Of a stretch of 64,000 nt of DNA, positions 40,364 to 49,822 are shown in pieces; within the stretch, counting starts at the first letter, position 1; each line of letters starts with the position of its first letter. Source of the DNA: CAVPJC01 sp963705155. Lineage in GTDB: Bacteria; Chloroflexota; Anaerolineae; Anaerolineales; UBA4823. The DNA lies in contig CAVPJC010000026.1 of NCBI GenBank assembly GCA_963705155.1, positions 62,001 to 126,000 on the forward strand, written 5' to 3'. The translations under genes and the position numbers were made by a program. The notes beneath the pieces were generated by a model that was given only the letters and a program-made list of their open reading frames with translations, was not told the origin of the DNA and searched no databases.

Positions 40364-41210
40364 ATGGTGAACAAACGACCGACAAGTCAAAAAATCGTGA
40401 AGCATAAACACGGTACGCCAAATCCTATTATCCAGCGCGAAGAAGAAGTAATTTTAGCAATGGTAGATAAGGCGTTAAAATCAAGCTCGAATTCACAGGT
40501 AATAGGCAGAAATGGCGAAATCCCATTGAGAAGCTTTCTCAACCGATACTTACCCTATACACTCAGGGCAGCTTCTGGTCACTTTGTTCCACCAAGTGGT
40601 CGGCTTTCACCTCAGATTGATATCATGATTTTAGACACCAGATATCCATTACTGGCAGAGAATGCAGACGGCTCTGTTCTAGCAATGCTACATTCAGTGG
40701 TGGAAACGATAGAAGTAAAGACTAGAATTAGTACTCGTGACATTGAGAAAATGTGGAAGGATAGCGTGGGAATTATCGATCTTGCCGCCGAAGTTACTGG
40801 CTATGGTGATCCCAATGACTTTCGCATGGTACGCACTACTGCGTTTGCATATCGAAGCGCCCAAAGCCTAAACTCACTTGAAAAGAAATACATCGAATTT
40901 GGACAACCTGAGAAGAGTGGATTAGATATTTACATTCTCCGCCTATCCGACAGGTCTATTAAAAGAGAAATTGGCGTCGAGTTTCACTTTGAGCCGGATT
41001 TTGAAGTCGGATGCTAGCAATAAAATAATAGGCTTTATGCCAATCCCTCGAGCTAGCTTTACATTGTTATCTGATGTCTATTATCGCATCGTGCAGGATG
41101 CCTATTACACCTTGGAAGATAGAGACTATTCATTTGGCGATATCGGTCGCCATATTATGGATTACATGAGCTGGGCATCGGCTTCATGGGACGATGTGTT
41201 TCCAGAATAA
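40364..41210 (+). CDS. DUF6602-like nuclease candidate, frameshifted near 41010
   Basis: About 282 codons. The core resembles the PD-(D/E)xK-type DUF6602 domain: GRNGEIPLRSFLNRYLPYTL, then the Asp in SPQIDIMILDTRYPL, then the E-x-K in VVETIEVKTRISTRD. At about 41010 the frame slips by one base and continues as NKIIGFMPIPRASFTLLSDV and a helical tail ending in SWASASWDDVFPE. ATG 40364 follows AAGCAAGGTAAC. It is AT-rich and lies between the two direct repeats, opposite in strand to the HNH pair. Nuclease activity is inferred from D...E-x-K spacing, not proven. Confidence 0.65.
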
Positions 41211-41312
41211 AATCATAAGAATTTTTTTCAGTGTCGCTCTTAGACAGATTTTGGTAATCATGCTTGTTGGCTGTTCGGTTGTACAATTGAGGCGTTTTTA
41301 GACAAGATGTGT

Positions 41313-41500
41313 TCATAATAATATATTCCGCTTCTCTCCTGTTTCTAGCCAGATACTGTCGCCAGCACCACGTTTGCCAGCTTACAACTCGGCCAAATTG
41401 GTCAGGGAGATGATTGTTGAAGGTTCTCCAGGCAATAATCAATCTTACTGCCGATATTGCGGATGCGGTAGCGGTTATCAGGCACCACCAACACCGCCCA
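41313..41500 (-). pseudogene. Decayed C-terminal coding tail, copy 2
   Basis: The minus strand encodes WAVLVVPDNRYRIRNIGSKI then, in a second frame, IISLTNLAEL with a stop and AGKRGAGDSIWLETGEKR. The TNLA-L...GKRG-GD-IWLE pattern matches the copy at 40019-40140. The two are about two-thirds identical at base level over 120 bases, with one gap. The parent gene is unknown. Confidence 0.5.
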
Positions 41501-41617
41501 CTGCTGGTCTGGTTCAATCCTTCTCATAAGCCGTTACCCCGCTTTATACCTGGTATGTTGGGGTTTGTATTAGGGGGAATACACCAAAAAAATCTAGAAT
41601 TTGTTGCACTAACGTAA
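41501..41617 (+). repeat. Direct repeat, right copy (island boundary)
   Basis: Diverged copy of 38344-38457, same orientation, sharing GCCGTTACCCCG, AGGGGGAATACACCA and ACTAACGT. From here to 41875 I see only a short minus-strand frame (41682-41768 region: MGYSEFHIIDNLASLLNQVG and eight more residues) with no recognisable family. Confidence 0.75.
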
Positions 41618-41875
41618 ACATCAGCCGTCCAGGGTGTGATGAATGGCGCATGCTTCAATTCCTCCTTATCCGGTTTCGCTAACAATCTGAATACCAACTT
41701 GGTTAAGAAGGGATGCAAGATTATCAATAATGTGAAATTCGCTATATCCCATCACAATTGCGTGTTCGATCTCCGATTGGTCAGGTGATCCTGCGGACAC
41801 GCTTCTTGAATGGGCTGTAGAATATCATCCGGCCGGCATGTGGTAGAAGGAACATGCTCTATTGCTCAACATGGA

Positions 41876-42419
41876 TCAATGCCGGTTCCAGAAGCGGGGT
41901 ATCAGGAATGGCGTTTGACGTTTGTAGGCCAGGTATTCCTGACCAAAGCGGATCTCCATTTCCTTTTCTTCAAATCGTTTGATATAGATCAGCAGTACGC
42001 CTGCAAAAAGCAGCACCAGGATCACCGCGCCAATCGAACGAAAAAGGATGGCAACGCCCAGATACATGCCGATGGCCCCCAGGGCCATGGGATTGCGGCA
42101 GTAGGTGTAGGGAGGCTGGACGATCAGTTTCTGCGTTGCCAGGAGCGGCACGGGCGTCCCTCTCCCAAGGGTAAATTGGCTGTAATTGGCCCACATGGCG
42201 AACAACCAACCGGGCAGGATCAGCAGCCATCCAAGGATCAGGTTGAATGGTAGGGAGAGGACCGGCGGCAACTGCAGCCACTGGTCAAGCCTTGCCCCCA
42301 GTCGGATGAAAAGATAAGGCAATAACAAACAGGAAAATGGGCGCCAGAAACAATAGAAAAACGAACCGCTGTTTCGGACTGTATTCGTGCCTGGTTTGCT
42401 CAAGAAATTTATCCTGCAT
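41876..42419 (-). CDS. Isoprenylcysteine methyltransferase-like (ICMT/PEMT) membrane protein, frameshifted near 42310
   Basis: About 180 codons. ATG 42419 follows GGAGGTGAACC and reads MQDKFLEQTRHEYSPKQRFV with the first membrane helix; at about 42310 the frame slips and continues with LFIRLGARLDQWLQL. The family signature is VQPPYTYCRNPMALGAIGMY and the terminal EEKEMEIRFGQEYLAYKRQT, where the Arg-Asn-Pro and the Glu residues bind SAM in ICMT-fold enzymes. Four or five transmembrane segments. A second ICMT-like gene is at 47497. The substrate is unknown. Confidence 0.8.
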
Positions 42420-42644
42420 GGTTCACCTCCCCGGCCTACTTTGATTCTATTCCGATACCTCCAAAAGTAAACAGGCTGCCTCAATGATCATGTCCCGGCC
42501 CAGCAGCAGACGCGTGTTCCAGCGCCGAGTGGGTCTGGCAGCCTATGATCGCCGGCGCTTCGTGAACAAGTTCGTCTTTCTCCAGGGCTGCCACGCATGA
42601 AGAGGGCATAGTCCACCCGGCAGGTCAGGTGTTCGTCCCCCGGG

Positions 42645-43037
42645 TTACTTGGCTGCCGGCGCGGCATTGAGCAGCTCGACAGCCACTCGCCACTGACCAT
42701 CGCCTTCCTTGCGCCAGATGATGACCAAACGGACGTGGGTGGTCGTACCCGCGTTGGGCGGGCGTCCGTTCACCCAGGCGGCTTCGCCATAGGTGTAGGC
42801 CATGGCCCCACTGCCCCCGGTCTGCAGCGCTGTGATGGACACAGACGACAACGGTGTCATCGCTCTGGCCATCTGCAGCAGGGCTTCCCGGCCCTGCACT
42901 GCCGGGCTGCCTGGTCCCACGAACATGGCATCTTCGGTGTAGTGGTAGACCCAGGCAGTTGGGTCCGGGGATTCGAGGGCCTTTTCGAGGAGGCGCTCAG
43001 CACTACGGATCTCACTCTCGTCGAAGGTTGGTTGCAT
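42645..43037 (-). CDS. NTF2/SnoaL-like (DUF4440-type) protein
   Basis: About 130 residues. The NTF2-like cone fold is suggested by AERLLEKALESPDPTAWVYH, YTEDAMFVGPGSPAVQGREA and VRLVIIWRKEGDGQWRVAVE. Such proteins are often small hydrolases, isomerases or polyketide-type cyclases, or simple stress proteins. No active residues are diagnostic. ATG 43037 follows AGGAGCCAAT. The 225 bases between this and the previous gene hold a possible short decayed frame (DELVHEAPAIIGCQTHSALE) that I cannot assign. Confidence 0.75.
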   Translation of the reverse strand: MQPTFDESEIRSAERLLEKALESPDPTAWVYHYTEDAMFVGPGSPAVQGREALLQMARAMTPLSSVSITALQTGGSGAMAYTYGEAAWVNGRPPNAGTTTHVRLVIIWRKEGDGQWRVAVELLNAAPAAK

Positions 43038-43189
43038 ATTGGCTCCTGTTTTCTATGCACATCATCAACTGCGACGCGCAGCGCTGTCGTTGCATGCAGT
43101 TGTTATGTGCTGTTCTTTTCATTCTTCTAAGGTCTCGCGTCCATCGCCATAACATTGTAAAAAGACGGAAGTATGGTCAATCTCTTGGA

Positions 43190-43984
43190 TTAGGCGGCAT
43201 TTATGGATACGGTTATTATCGGCCCCGCTGATCCTTTTACATCCCCAAGCACTTTGAGACCGGGCGCATACGATTCAATTTGGCGCGGATGCTTGATGCC
43301 GAAAACCCAGGGGGCATCCAAACCTCCCCATGTTATTTTGGTTTCCAGGTGCAGCAGTATTTTCCATAATCCCGTCAAATATTTCTCCGGAACCATATCA
43401 AGGACGAGCTGCGAGCGAGCAAACCTCTGGGCCAGCAGCTGGAATAGCTGTGTCGCAACTGGCTCAGGCAAAAACATGAACAGGCCTTCGGCAAGGAGAA
43501 GGAAACCGCTGTTTCCATTTGCAGTGACCTGATCAATCCACGCAGCATCCAGGACTGAACAACCGATCAGCTCATAACCCAGCTGATCCTTCAGGATCTC
43601 CTTTTTCAACGCGACAACTTCTGGTAAATCAATTTCAACATATCGACAGTTTTCATTTGCAATCCGCCAGAATCGGGTATCAAACCCGCATGCGAGGTTG
43701 ATTACTGTGTAAGCTGGATTGTCTGCGACAAAACGATTTGCTGCATCGTCAAAAACCTTCACTCTCCTCTGTACACCTGCTTTTGCATGTATGTACTGCG
43801 TGCCTCCATAAATCCGCTTCTCCCTGATGATCCAGCGCTTTTCTTCTTCTGATGCGATGGACATCAATCTTTCTAAACAGAGAACTGCCATTGGGTCGTT
43901 AAAAATGGCGTTTTCCTTCTCTGATACAACGACGCGGGCAATCAAAGTCAAGATAGCTGTTCGTGATACCTGTGAGAGGTTCAT
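43190..43984 (-). CDS. LCMT-like class I SAM-dependent methyltransferase
   Basis: About 264 residues in the leucine carboxyl methyltransferase/TcmP fold. ATG 43984 follows GGAGGTGGATC. SAM-binding motif TVINLACGFDTRFWRIANE, then the acidic loop YVEIDLPEVVALKKEILKD, then SGFLLLAEGLFMFLPEPVAT. Members methylate small carboxylates or polyketides. It is preceded on the same strand by a dienelactone-hydrolase-like gene (44100-44753), 115 bases away. The N-terminal methionine further upstream has no homology support. Confidence 0.85.
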   Translation of the reverse strand: MNLSQVSRTAILTLIARVVVSEKENAIFNDPMAVLCLERLMSIASEEEKRWIIREKRIYGGTQYIHAKAGVQRRVKVFDDAANRFVADNPAYTVINLACGFDTRFWRIANENCRYVEIDLPEVVALKKEILKDQLGYELIGCSVLDAAWIDQVTANGNSGFLLLAEGLFMFLPEPVATQLFQLLAQRFARSQLVLDMVPEKYLTGLWKILLHLETKITWGGLDAPWVFGIKHPRQIESYAPGLKVLGDVKGSAGPIITVSINAA

Positions 43985-44099
43985 GATCCACCTCCTTCTC
44001 CGGCCCCAGCACGCGGTTGAGCGCACCTGGTGGCCGCCTGACGGCAGAATCCCGCAAATCCGCTGCACGCTTTGTCACGCAGCAGCGCATGGGTCGGGC

Positions 44100-44753
44100 T
44101 TACAAAGTGAAGGATCGCCTAAGGAAGGTCAGGGTTCGATCCCACGCCAGGCTCGCTGCCGCCGGATGGTATGCTGGGCGGTCAGGTTCAAAGAACCAGT
44201 GTCCGGTGCCGCTGTAACGATAGAAAGTCACCGGGCGGCCGGCGCTCTTGAGAGACGCCTCCAACTCGTCAACGTTGGATTGCGGCTCAAACTCGTCATT
44301 CTCGGCAAAGTGACCCAGGTAAGCTGCTTTTGACCTGCTGAAGTCGACGCCGCCGGTGCCGTAAAAGATGACCACCGAACGTATGTGTTCAGGATCAGCC
44401 GCGGCGAGGTCCAGCGCATAATAGGCGCCCAGAGAGAAGCCGATCACCGCCAGGCCGCCGCCGGTCTGGTCGGCCCGTTCGCTGAGGTACAGGGCAGCCT
44501 CTGCAATCTCGGCCCTGGCCTGCAGGTGGTTGGCGTCGAGCGCTCTGCCGAGGGTTTCCGCGTCGGGGATGTCCTCTGCAATCTTGCCATGATACAGATC
44601 CGGGGCGAAGGCTACGAAACCGGATCCGGCCAGCCGCGTGCAGAATGCCTTGATGACGTCGTTCAGCCCCCACCAGGCATGCAGGACCAATACACCGGGT
44701 CCCTTGCCCGTGGGCGGGACGGCGAGGTAGCCCTGAGGTTGAGAGTGTGTCAT
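44100..44753 (-). CDS. Dienelactone hydrolase family protein with Ser nucleophile
   Basis: About 217 residues of the alpha/beta-hydrolase dienelactone hydrolase type. Nucleophile elbow GLAVIGFSLGAYYALDLAAA carries Ser where classical dienelactone hydrolases have Cys. The oxyanion strand is PGVLVLHAWWGLNDVIKAFC. Acid position is in LGHFAENDEFEPQSNVDELE and the His in YSGTGHWFFEPDRPAY. ATG 44753 follows AAGGAGACCAC. Ser for Cys suggests esterase rather than dienelactone activity. Intact. Confidence 0.88.
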   Translation of the reverse strand: MTHSQPQGYLAVPPTGKGPGVLVLHAWWGLNDVIKAFCTRLAGSGFVAFAPDLYHGKIAEDIPDAETLGRALDANHLQARAEIAEAALYLSERADQTGGGLAVIGFSLGAYYALDLAAADPEHIRSVVIFYGTGGVDFSRSKAAYLGHFAENDEFEPQSNVDELEASLKSAGRPVTFYRYSGTGHWFFEPDRPAYHPAAASLAWDRTLTFLRRSFTL

Positions 44754-46121
44754 GTGGTCTCCTTATCGGGGTTGTAGTGGATCGCGCTGCTTGCCTGACG
44801 GAATTTGCATCAGAGCAAAATTAAGCAGGAGCGGAAAATTGCATGATATGCTGCATATACCCACATCCGTCCGGCGTTGCATGTATTATTTGGGTAACAT
44901 TGACTTCGAGATAGTCGGAAAAGTCATCATCAATGTCACTTTCCCGTCTCTTGAAATTTTAGAATTCTGTCGAGACAATGACGCGGAAGTAATCGTTATA
45001 GCATATGCCATCCTAAAGCGTTAAATTCCAGATGACAAACAGGATCTTGAATAACTTAAGCCTGACACTGCGTCTTTTATTCCTAGCCAATTGTGTATAG
45101 TAGAATAATCCCAATAACTGTCGACAGAGATACAAATTGAATGCTATCAAAAGGAACGCTGTGATTGACCAGTATCTTCGACTATTTATAATTTTTCAGA
45201 TAAGTCCGTATACTATGCTTTTGATTTTGGTGGAGATTCCGGGTTGAGGCAATAGCTCATAAATTTCTCACGAGCCAATTGGCATGTACCTTCCCCTAAT
45301 TGTTTATTCGCCAGGTAAGTACGTCAATAGGCTCCTATGAATTCGCAACGGGATTTGTATAATTGGTGCCCAGAAATTCAAAGCGTTTCTTACATATCGT
45401 CAATACTAATCTCATCTGCCCAATTCATTTTGTAGCTCTGGATTATGCAAAAGTATGACAGTTATGCAAAGAAGCCACATTATCTCGGATCCGATCCTCG
45501 TTAGCTATGAAGATAATGTTTCTCGACCAAGTTTTCGTCGGAATCTGCAACTTGTGAAATCGGCCTGTTTTTGGATTCAGTCTTATTTTCTCAGAAAAAA
45601 CGCCCGATGTGTTTAATACCTCACGATTACGCTTATGCGGAACTGCCTGCCAATTTAGCAATAGAGGAAAGTCGATAGCATGTACTGATCATTGGCGAGA
45701 TAAGTTCTGAATTGCTCAAGCTTCCAATTGTGCTTTCAGATTATGGCCGTCTGACACACACCGAACATCGTCTCGCTATTTAGCGGATTTTGAATAAGAA
45801 TAAATCGATGACATTGACATTATTATATAGCGGATCAAGTGCAGTTGCATAATTCTGTATGCATTACAATTTTGGCTTCGTGCATCGACTCTTTGACCAG
45901 ATTCTATCACCATCATCGCTTTTGCCTGTGTGCAGTGCAACCCGACGGCTGGGATTTGTGCTGCTCAAAGGAGAGGTTTCTACGCCCAGGCATTTTATGT
46001 ATAATGAGGACTGCCAGCACCTACCAGCGGTTAGCGCTCACCGTCAGGTTTCGTCGTTACCCGCATGTTATTACAATACTTGCGTGTCTTTTGAGACGAC
46101 AAATTGTTGAGGAATAATGAT
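44754..46121. other. AT-rich gap with no supported gene
   Basis: The 1.37 kb between the dienelactone hydrolase and the phosphotriesterase homologue are AT-rich and full of stops. A 72-codon minus frame at 45443-45661 (IRLNPKTGRFHKLQIPTKTW) has protein-like composition but no family I recognise. A -10-like TATAAT is at 46000-46005, 117 bases before the next gene; no good -35 is seen. I see no RNA gene. Confidence 0.5.
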
Positions 46122-47045
46122 ATGGCCAGAATTACCACCACCCTGGGTCCTAAAAGCTCTTCCGAATTGGGGCTGATTTTGCCTCATGAGCACATCTTTG
46201 TTGATCTTCGGACCTGGGACACCCCTGGTTATGCCCGGGCTGAAGTTGAAGATGTTATCCGGCTAATGGCTCCGGAAATTAAAAAGGCACAAAAAGCCGG
46301 TGTGACAGCCATTGTGGAATGCAGCACGGTCGGCGTGGGACGCCGGGCTGATCTAGATCGAGCTGTATCTGAGGCCACCCATCTCCCCCTGGTAATTCCA
46401 ACGGGTATTTATCGTGAACCCTGGGTGCCTGACTGGGCTCACGCAGCCAGCGAGGCCGAGTTGGCCGATTGGATGCTGGGCGAACTGCAAGGTGAAATTG
46501 AAGCGAGCGGTGTGCAGGCCGGTTGGATTAAGTTGAGCGCAGGGGATGACGGATTAACGGCCTGTGAAACCAAGATCTTGCGGGCGGCTGCAACGGCTGC
46601 TCGCGAAACGAATGCTGTTATCGGCAGCCATACCATCCGAGGCCGGGTTGTTCGGGACCAACTCGATATTATTGAGGCGATGGGTTATGCTGCGGAACGA
46701 TTTATCTGGATCCATACCCAGGCGGAGCCGGATTTTGAGCTGCATCTGGAGATGGCGCGACGCGGGGCCTGGCTTGAGTACGACGCCATTGGTAATATCG
46801 ATGGTGAAAATGATGAGTACTATTTGCAGCACATTCAACGCCTGTTAGACGCCGGTCTGGGTGATCAATTGCTGCTGAGTCATGACCGGGGATGGTATGA
46901 TCCGGCGCTGCCGGGCGGCGGTGTTCCCAAGCCCTACACCTACCTCACAGACCAGTTTCTACCAAAGCTGCGGGCAGTCGGGGTGGATGAGGGGATGATC
47001 CATCAATTGACTCACACCAACCCCTTTCGGGCATTTGCCCGTTGA
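46122..47045 (+). CDS. Phosphotriesterase family (amidohydrolase superfamily) protein
   Basis: About 307 residues, intact. Metal ligands of the PTE barrel are visible: HEH in LGLILPHEHIFVDLRTWDT, the bridging Lys region in VQAGWIKLSAGDDGLTACET, GSHT in NAVIGSHTIRGRVVRDQL, HTQAE in FIWIHTQAEPDFELHLEMA, and the barrel-8 Asp in LLLSHDRGWYDPAL. ATG 46122 follows GAGGAATAATGAT. Homologues act on lactones, phosphotriesters or other esters; the substrate cannot be told. No co-directional neighbour. Confidence 0.9.
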   Translation: MARITTTLGPKSSSELGLILPHEHIFVDLRTWDTPGYARAEVEDVIRLMAPEIKKAQKAGVTAIVECSTVGVGRRADLDRAVSEATHLPLVIPTGIYREPWVPDWAHAASEAELADWMLGELQGEIEASGVQAGWIKLSAGDDGLTACETKILRAAATAARETNAVIGSHTIRGRVVRDQLDIIEAMGYAAERFIWIHTQAEPDFELHLEMARRGAWLEYDAIGNIDGENDEYYLQHIQRLLDAGLGDQLLLSHDRGWYDPALPGGGVPKPYTYLTDQFLPKLRAVGVDEGMIHQLTHTNPFRAFAR

Positions 47046-47211
47046 TGCCTGTAGGACAACCCTGACATTGGCTTCCTCCTGACGTTGCCAATGTTCGCCA
47101 TCTGGCGCTCACACATACGTATTCTATCTGGTTCGCTTATCCGACCGTTTGACAACCTGGGAAGCAAGCGAATCTGGCTTGTTTACACAGGCGTTGTCGA
47201 AGGTGCAGGCA

Positions 47212-47379
47212 TTACCCATCTCGGATTCCGTGTTCCGAAATAGACGGAAAGCAGTTTGCTTCCAGCTCATCGATGATCGTCAGGTCTGGGCGGAATATAC
47301 CGACATCCGTAAGTCTGATTTCTAGCGGCGTCAGGTGGACCTGGTAACCCGCTTCCCTGAGCAGATCGGCAGCCTCGGG
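47212..47379 (-). pseudogene. Fragment of a response-regulator receiver domain
   Basis: A stop-to-stop minus frame encodes EAADLLREAGYQVHLTPLEI and LTDVGIFRPDLTIIDELEAN, the first two strands of a receiver domain of a kind common in Chloroflexota, with no start codon and no C-terminal half. The rest of 47046-47496 shows nothing else recognisable. Confidence 0.5.
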
Positions 47380-47496
47380 TTATAATATCAATTGGACTGT
47401 AACTATCTGAATACACTGCAACCGTGCGTTTTACGTATGGGTGGGCGGCCTGGTTGCGAACGCCAGCCGCGATGCTTGTAAAAGGAGTCAATCCCA

Positions 47497-48021
47497 GTGT
47501 CGACAGATGCCGCGCACAAAAGCTGGTGGCAGACCTTTGAAGTGGTGTTTGGCATTCCCTTCCTGGCTGCCATTGCCCTGCATTGGGCTGTGCCTCTTTC
47601 GCTCCCGCGCGGATTCTTCACGCCAGCCATCACCCCTGTGGGCGTTGCCCTATTCATCGTGGGCCTGGTCGTTGTCGTCCTTGCGCGCCGGGAGTTTGCG
47701 CAGCATGGGCAGTCGACCGAGCCGGGGCGCTCCACAAGCAGGATGATCACGACAGGCGTTTTCACGATCTCAAGGAATCCCCTTTACCTCGGCGGTGTTT
47801 GCATGCTGTGTGGGATCGCTCTGGTATTCAATCTGCCCTGGGCGTTAATCCTGCTCCTACCGTCTCTCGTCGCCTGTCACTACATTCTCGTAGCGCCTGA
47901 AGAGAGATATCTCGCCGCCAGGTTCGGCGAGGAATACGCCAGTTACGCCGCCTCAGTCCACCGGTGGCTCGGACGTGCACGAGACACAAATAGCGGTGGA
48001 AGCCATCCTGGCGCGGAGTAG
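47497..48021 (+). CDS. Isoprenylcysteine carboxyl methyltransferase family protein
   Basis: About 174 residues, four or five transmembrane segments. Signature MITTGVFTISRNPLYLGGVC and the terminal EERYLAARFGEEYASYAAS match ICMT-fold enzymes, which methylate small molecules or lipids with SAM at the membrane. Start is GTG 47497, supported by AAAGGAG at 47481. It is a distant relative of the gene at 41876. Unknown substrate. Confidence 0.85.
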   Translation: MSTDAAHKSWWQTFEVVFGIPFLAAIALHWAVPLSLPRGFFTPAITPVGVALFIVGLVVVVLARREFAQHGQSTEPGRSTSRMITTGVFTISRNPLYLGGVCMLCGIALVFNLPWALILLLPSLVACHYILVAPEERYLAARFGEEYASYAASVHRWLGRARDTNSGGSHPGAE

Positions 48022-48090
48022 CTTGCTTTCGGGTTAGCCGCCCAATTCCGGCAGCAGCCGAGTGGATCTGGTTGGGTTTCGGAGAGAAAT

Positions 48091-48967
48091 ATGCCCGGAT
48101 TAAATCAGCAGATCATGTTGCCCGATGGGCGTGTACTCGGGTATGACGAGTATGGCAAGCCAGAAGGCAAACTGGTTTTTTATTTTCATGGCACGCCCAG
48201 CTCCCGGGTCGAATGGTTGCTGTTTGGTAGTGAAGCGATGGCCCAGGCACTCAATATTCGAATAATCGTTCCAGATCGACCAGGCATGGGACGATCCGGC
48301 TTTAAAGCCGATAGGCGCATCAGTGACTGGCCCAAGGATGTGGTCGCTCTGGCCGACCATCTCGGGCTGGAGCGCTTTGCCATCCTCGGGTACTCTGGCG
48401 GCGGCCCATATGCAGCCGCCTGCGCCCTGGCAATCCCTGAGCGCCTCACGGAGGTGGGCATCGTCAGCGGTGCGGGACCCTTTGACCAGCCTGGACTGGC
48501 AGACGATATCAACGCGGATAGTCGTCGTTTTATGAACCTCACCCGCGATAAGCCCTGGTTGTCTCGCTGGATGCTGCGCATGATGGGCATGATGGCGAGA
48601 TTCGCGGGTGATAAGATGGTGGCCAACACGACCGCCGCCCTGCCTGAACCAGATCGCCCAATTGTGGCCCGTCCGGAGTTCCAGAAAGGTTTTCTCTACA
48701 TGCTTCAGGAAGCCCTGCGTCATGGGCCGCATGGCGCACAGCAAGACACCCTCCTGATGATATCACCCTGGGGATTCCGCCCTCATGATATTCAAATACG
48801 AGTTCAATTGTGGCATGGTGAAGCCGACAGGAACGCGCCGCCGGCGATGGGAAGCTATATGGCAGACTGCCATTCCAAACAGCCGCATCCAGTTGTATCC
48901 CGGTGAAGGTCATTTATCCTTGTTTGCGAAGAATGCAAAAGAGTTTCTGCACCTTTTGGCGATTTAA
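48091..48967 (+). CDS. Alpha/beta hydrolase, frameshifted near 48865
   Basis: About 292 codons. The nucleophile is in FAILGYSGGGPYAAACALAI, the oxyanion HG in VFYFHGTPSSRVEWLLFGSE, and the catalytic His, in the second frame, in GEGHLSLFAKNAKEFL. The first frame reads SYMADCHSKQ at about 48865 where one extra T moves it from SYMADAIPNSRIQLYPGEGH. Acid is in VQLWHGEADRNAPP. ATG 48091 follows GGAGAGAAAT. Likely esterase or epoxide hydrolase-like enzyme of unknown substrate. Confidence 0.88.
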
Positions 48968-49099
48968 GGATATCTTGAAGAACCTCACCGCCCGATCATG
49001 GCCTGCGCCCCACAGGATGGTCGATCTGCTCAGTCCAGCGAGTGAGTCCCAACCGTTGGGCGTCATGAGCGCAGGTGCATCATCGCCAAGGAGCTTACC

Positions 49100-49612
49100 A
49101 TGAAGAAACAAGACAGCAGGCAATCATACCCGCGAGCCAGCCGGCCCGATATGCCGGAATATGGGCTGCTCGCCGCCGACCAGGGTCGAGGCTTACTACC
49201 GTGGGAATGGGCACAACAGCGACTCGAAAACTCTCGGAATTATTGGGTTGCCACGGTGCGTCCTGATGGTCGACCCCATGCAACGGCTGTCTGGGGCGTG
49301 TGGTTGGATAATGTTTTTTATTTCAGTACTGGTCGTCTGACACGCAAAGCTCGCAACCTGGCTCAGAACCCGGGCTGCGTGGTGTGCACCGAAAACGCCA
49401 CTGAAGCCGTTATCGTGGAAGGTGATGGGCAATTAATCAGCGATCACGGATTTCCTTCCCGGCTCGTCCCGTTCTATCAAATGAAATACGGCTCGGATTA
49501 TCCTGACGATTCCAATGTTTATGCCGTTAAACCGGTGCTGGCCTTCGGTTTTATCGATGACGAAGCGGAGTTTTCTGGTAGTGCAACACGCTGGCACTTT
49601 AAATCCGAATAA
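49100..49612 (+). CDS. Pyridoxamine-phosphate-oxidase family protein (F420/FMN split barrel)
   Basis: About 170 residues. The split-barrel pattern is YWVATVRPDGRPHATAVWGV, then NVFYFSTGRLTRKARNLAQN, CVVCTENATEAVIVEGDGQL and PVLAFGFIDDEAEFSGSATR. The pattern 'ARNL..NP' is typical of the F420-dependent group, but FMN is not excluded. ATG 49100 follows AAGGAGCTTACC. Intact. No obvious partner. Confidence 0.85.
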   Translation: MKKQDSRQSYPRASRPDMPEYGLLAADQGRGLLPWEWAQQRLENSRNYWVATVRPDGRPHATAVWGVWLDNVFYFSTGRLTRKARNLAQNPGCVVCTENATEAVIVEGDGQLISDHGFPSRLVPFYQMKYGSDYPDDSNVYAVKPVLAFGFIDDEAEFSGSATRWHFKSE

Positions 49613-49822
49613 GCAGATGCTGAGAATTTGATTACACCCCACAGCGTCATTACGGGTTGAGCGCCGCCCAAACGGTCTGTGAAGCGACCAACAGAGCTCT
49701 GGCCCTCCAACATACGGACAGGTTGAAATTCAGAGCAGTTACAGATTTCCCTTTTATGCGCTCAAATTCATGCGGTAAAATCAGCCTCTAGATTAACAAT
49801 TCTTTTGCTGCAGGAGGGGCTG

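Noticed and set aside
41506..41520. GGTTCAATCC resembling a tRNA T-loop
   Set aside because: The flanking bases do not pair, and the sequence belongs to the right direct repeat.
44120..44140. GGTTCGATCCC resembling a tRNA T-loop
   Set aside because: It lies in the coding end of the dienelactone-hydrolase-like gene and no acceptor stem or anticodon arm can be formed.
44752..45024. Plus-strand 90-codon frame
   Set aside because: AT-rich, with no ribosome site or motif; treated as part of the gene-poor gap.
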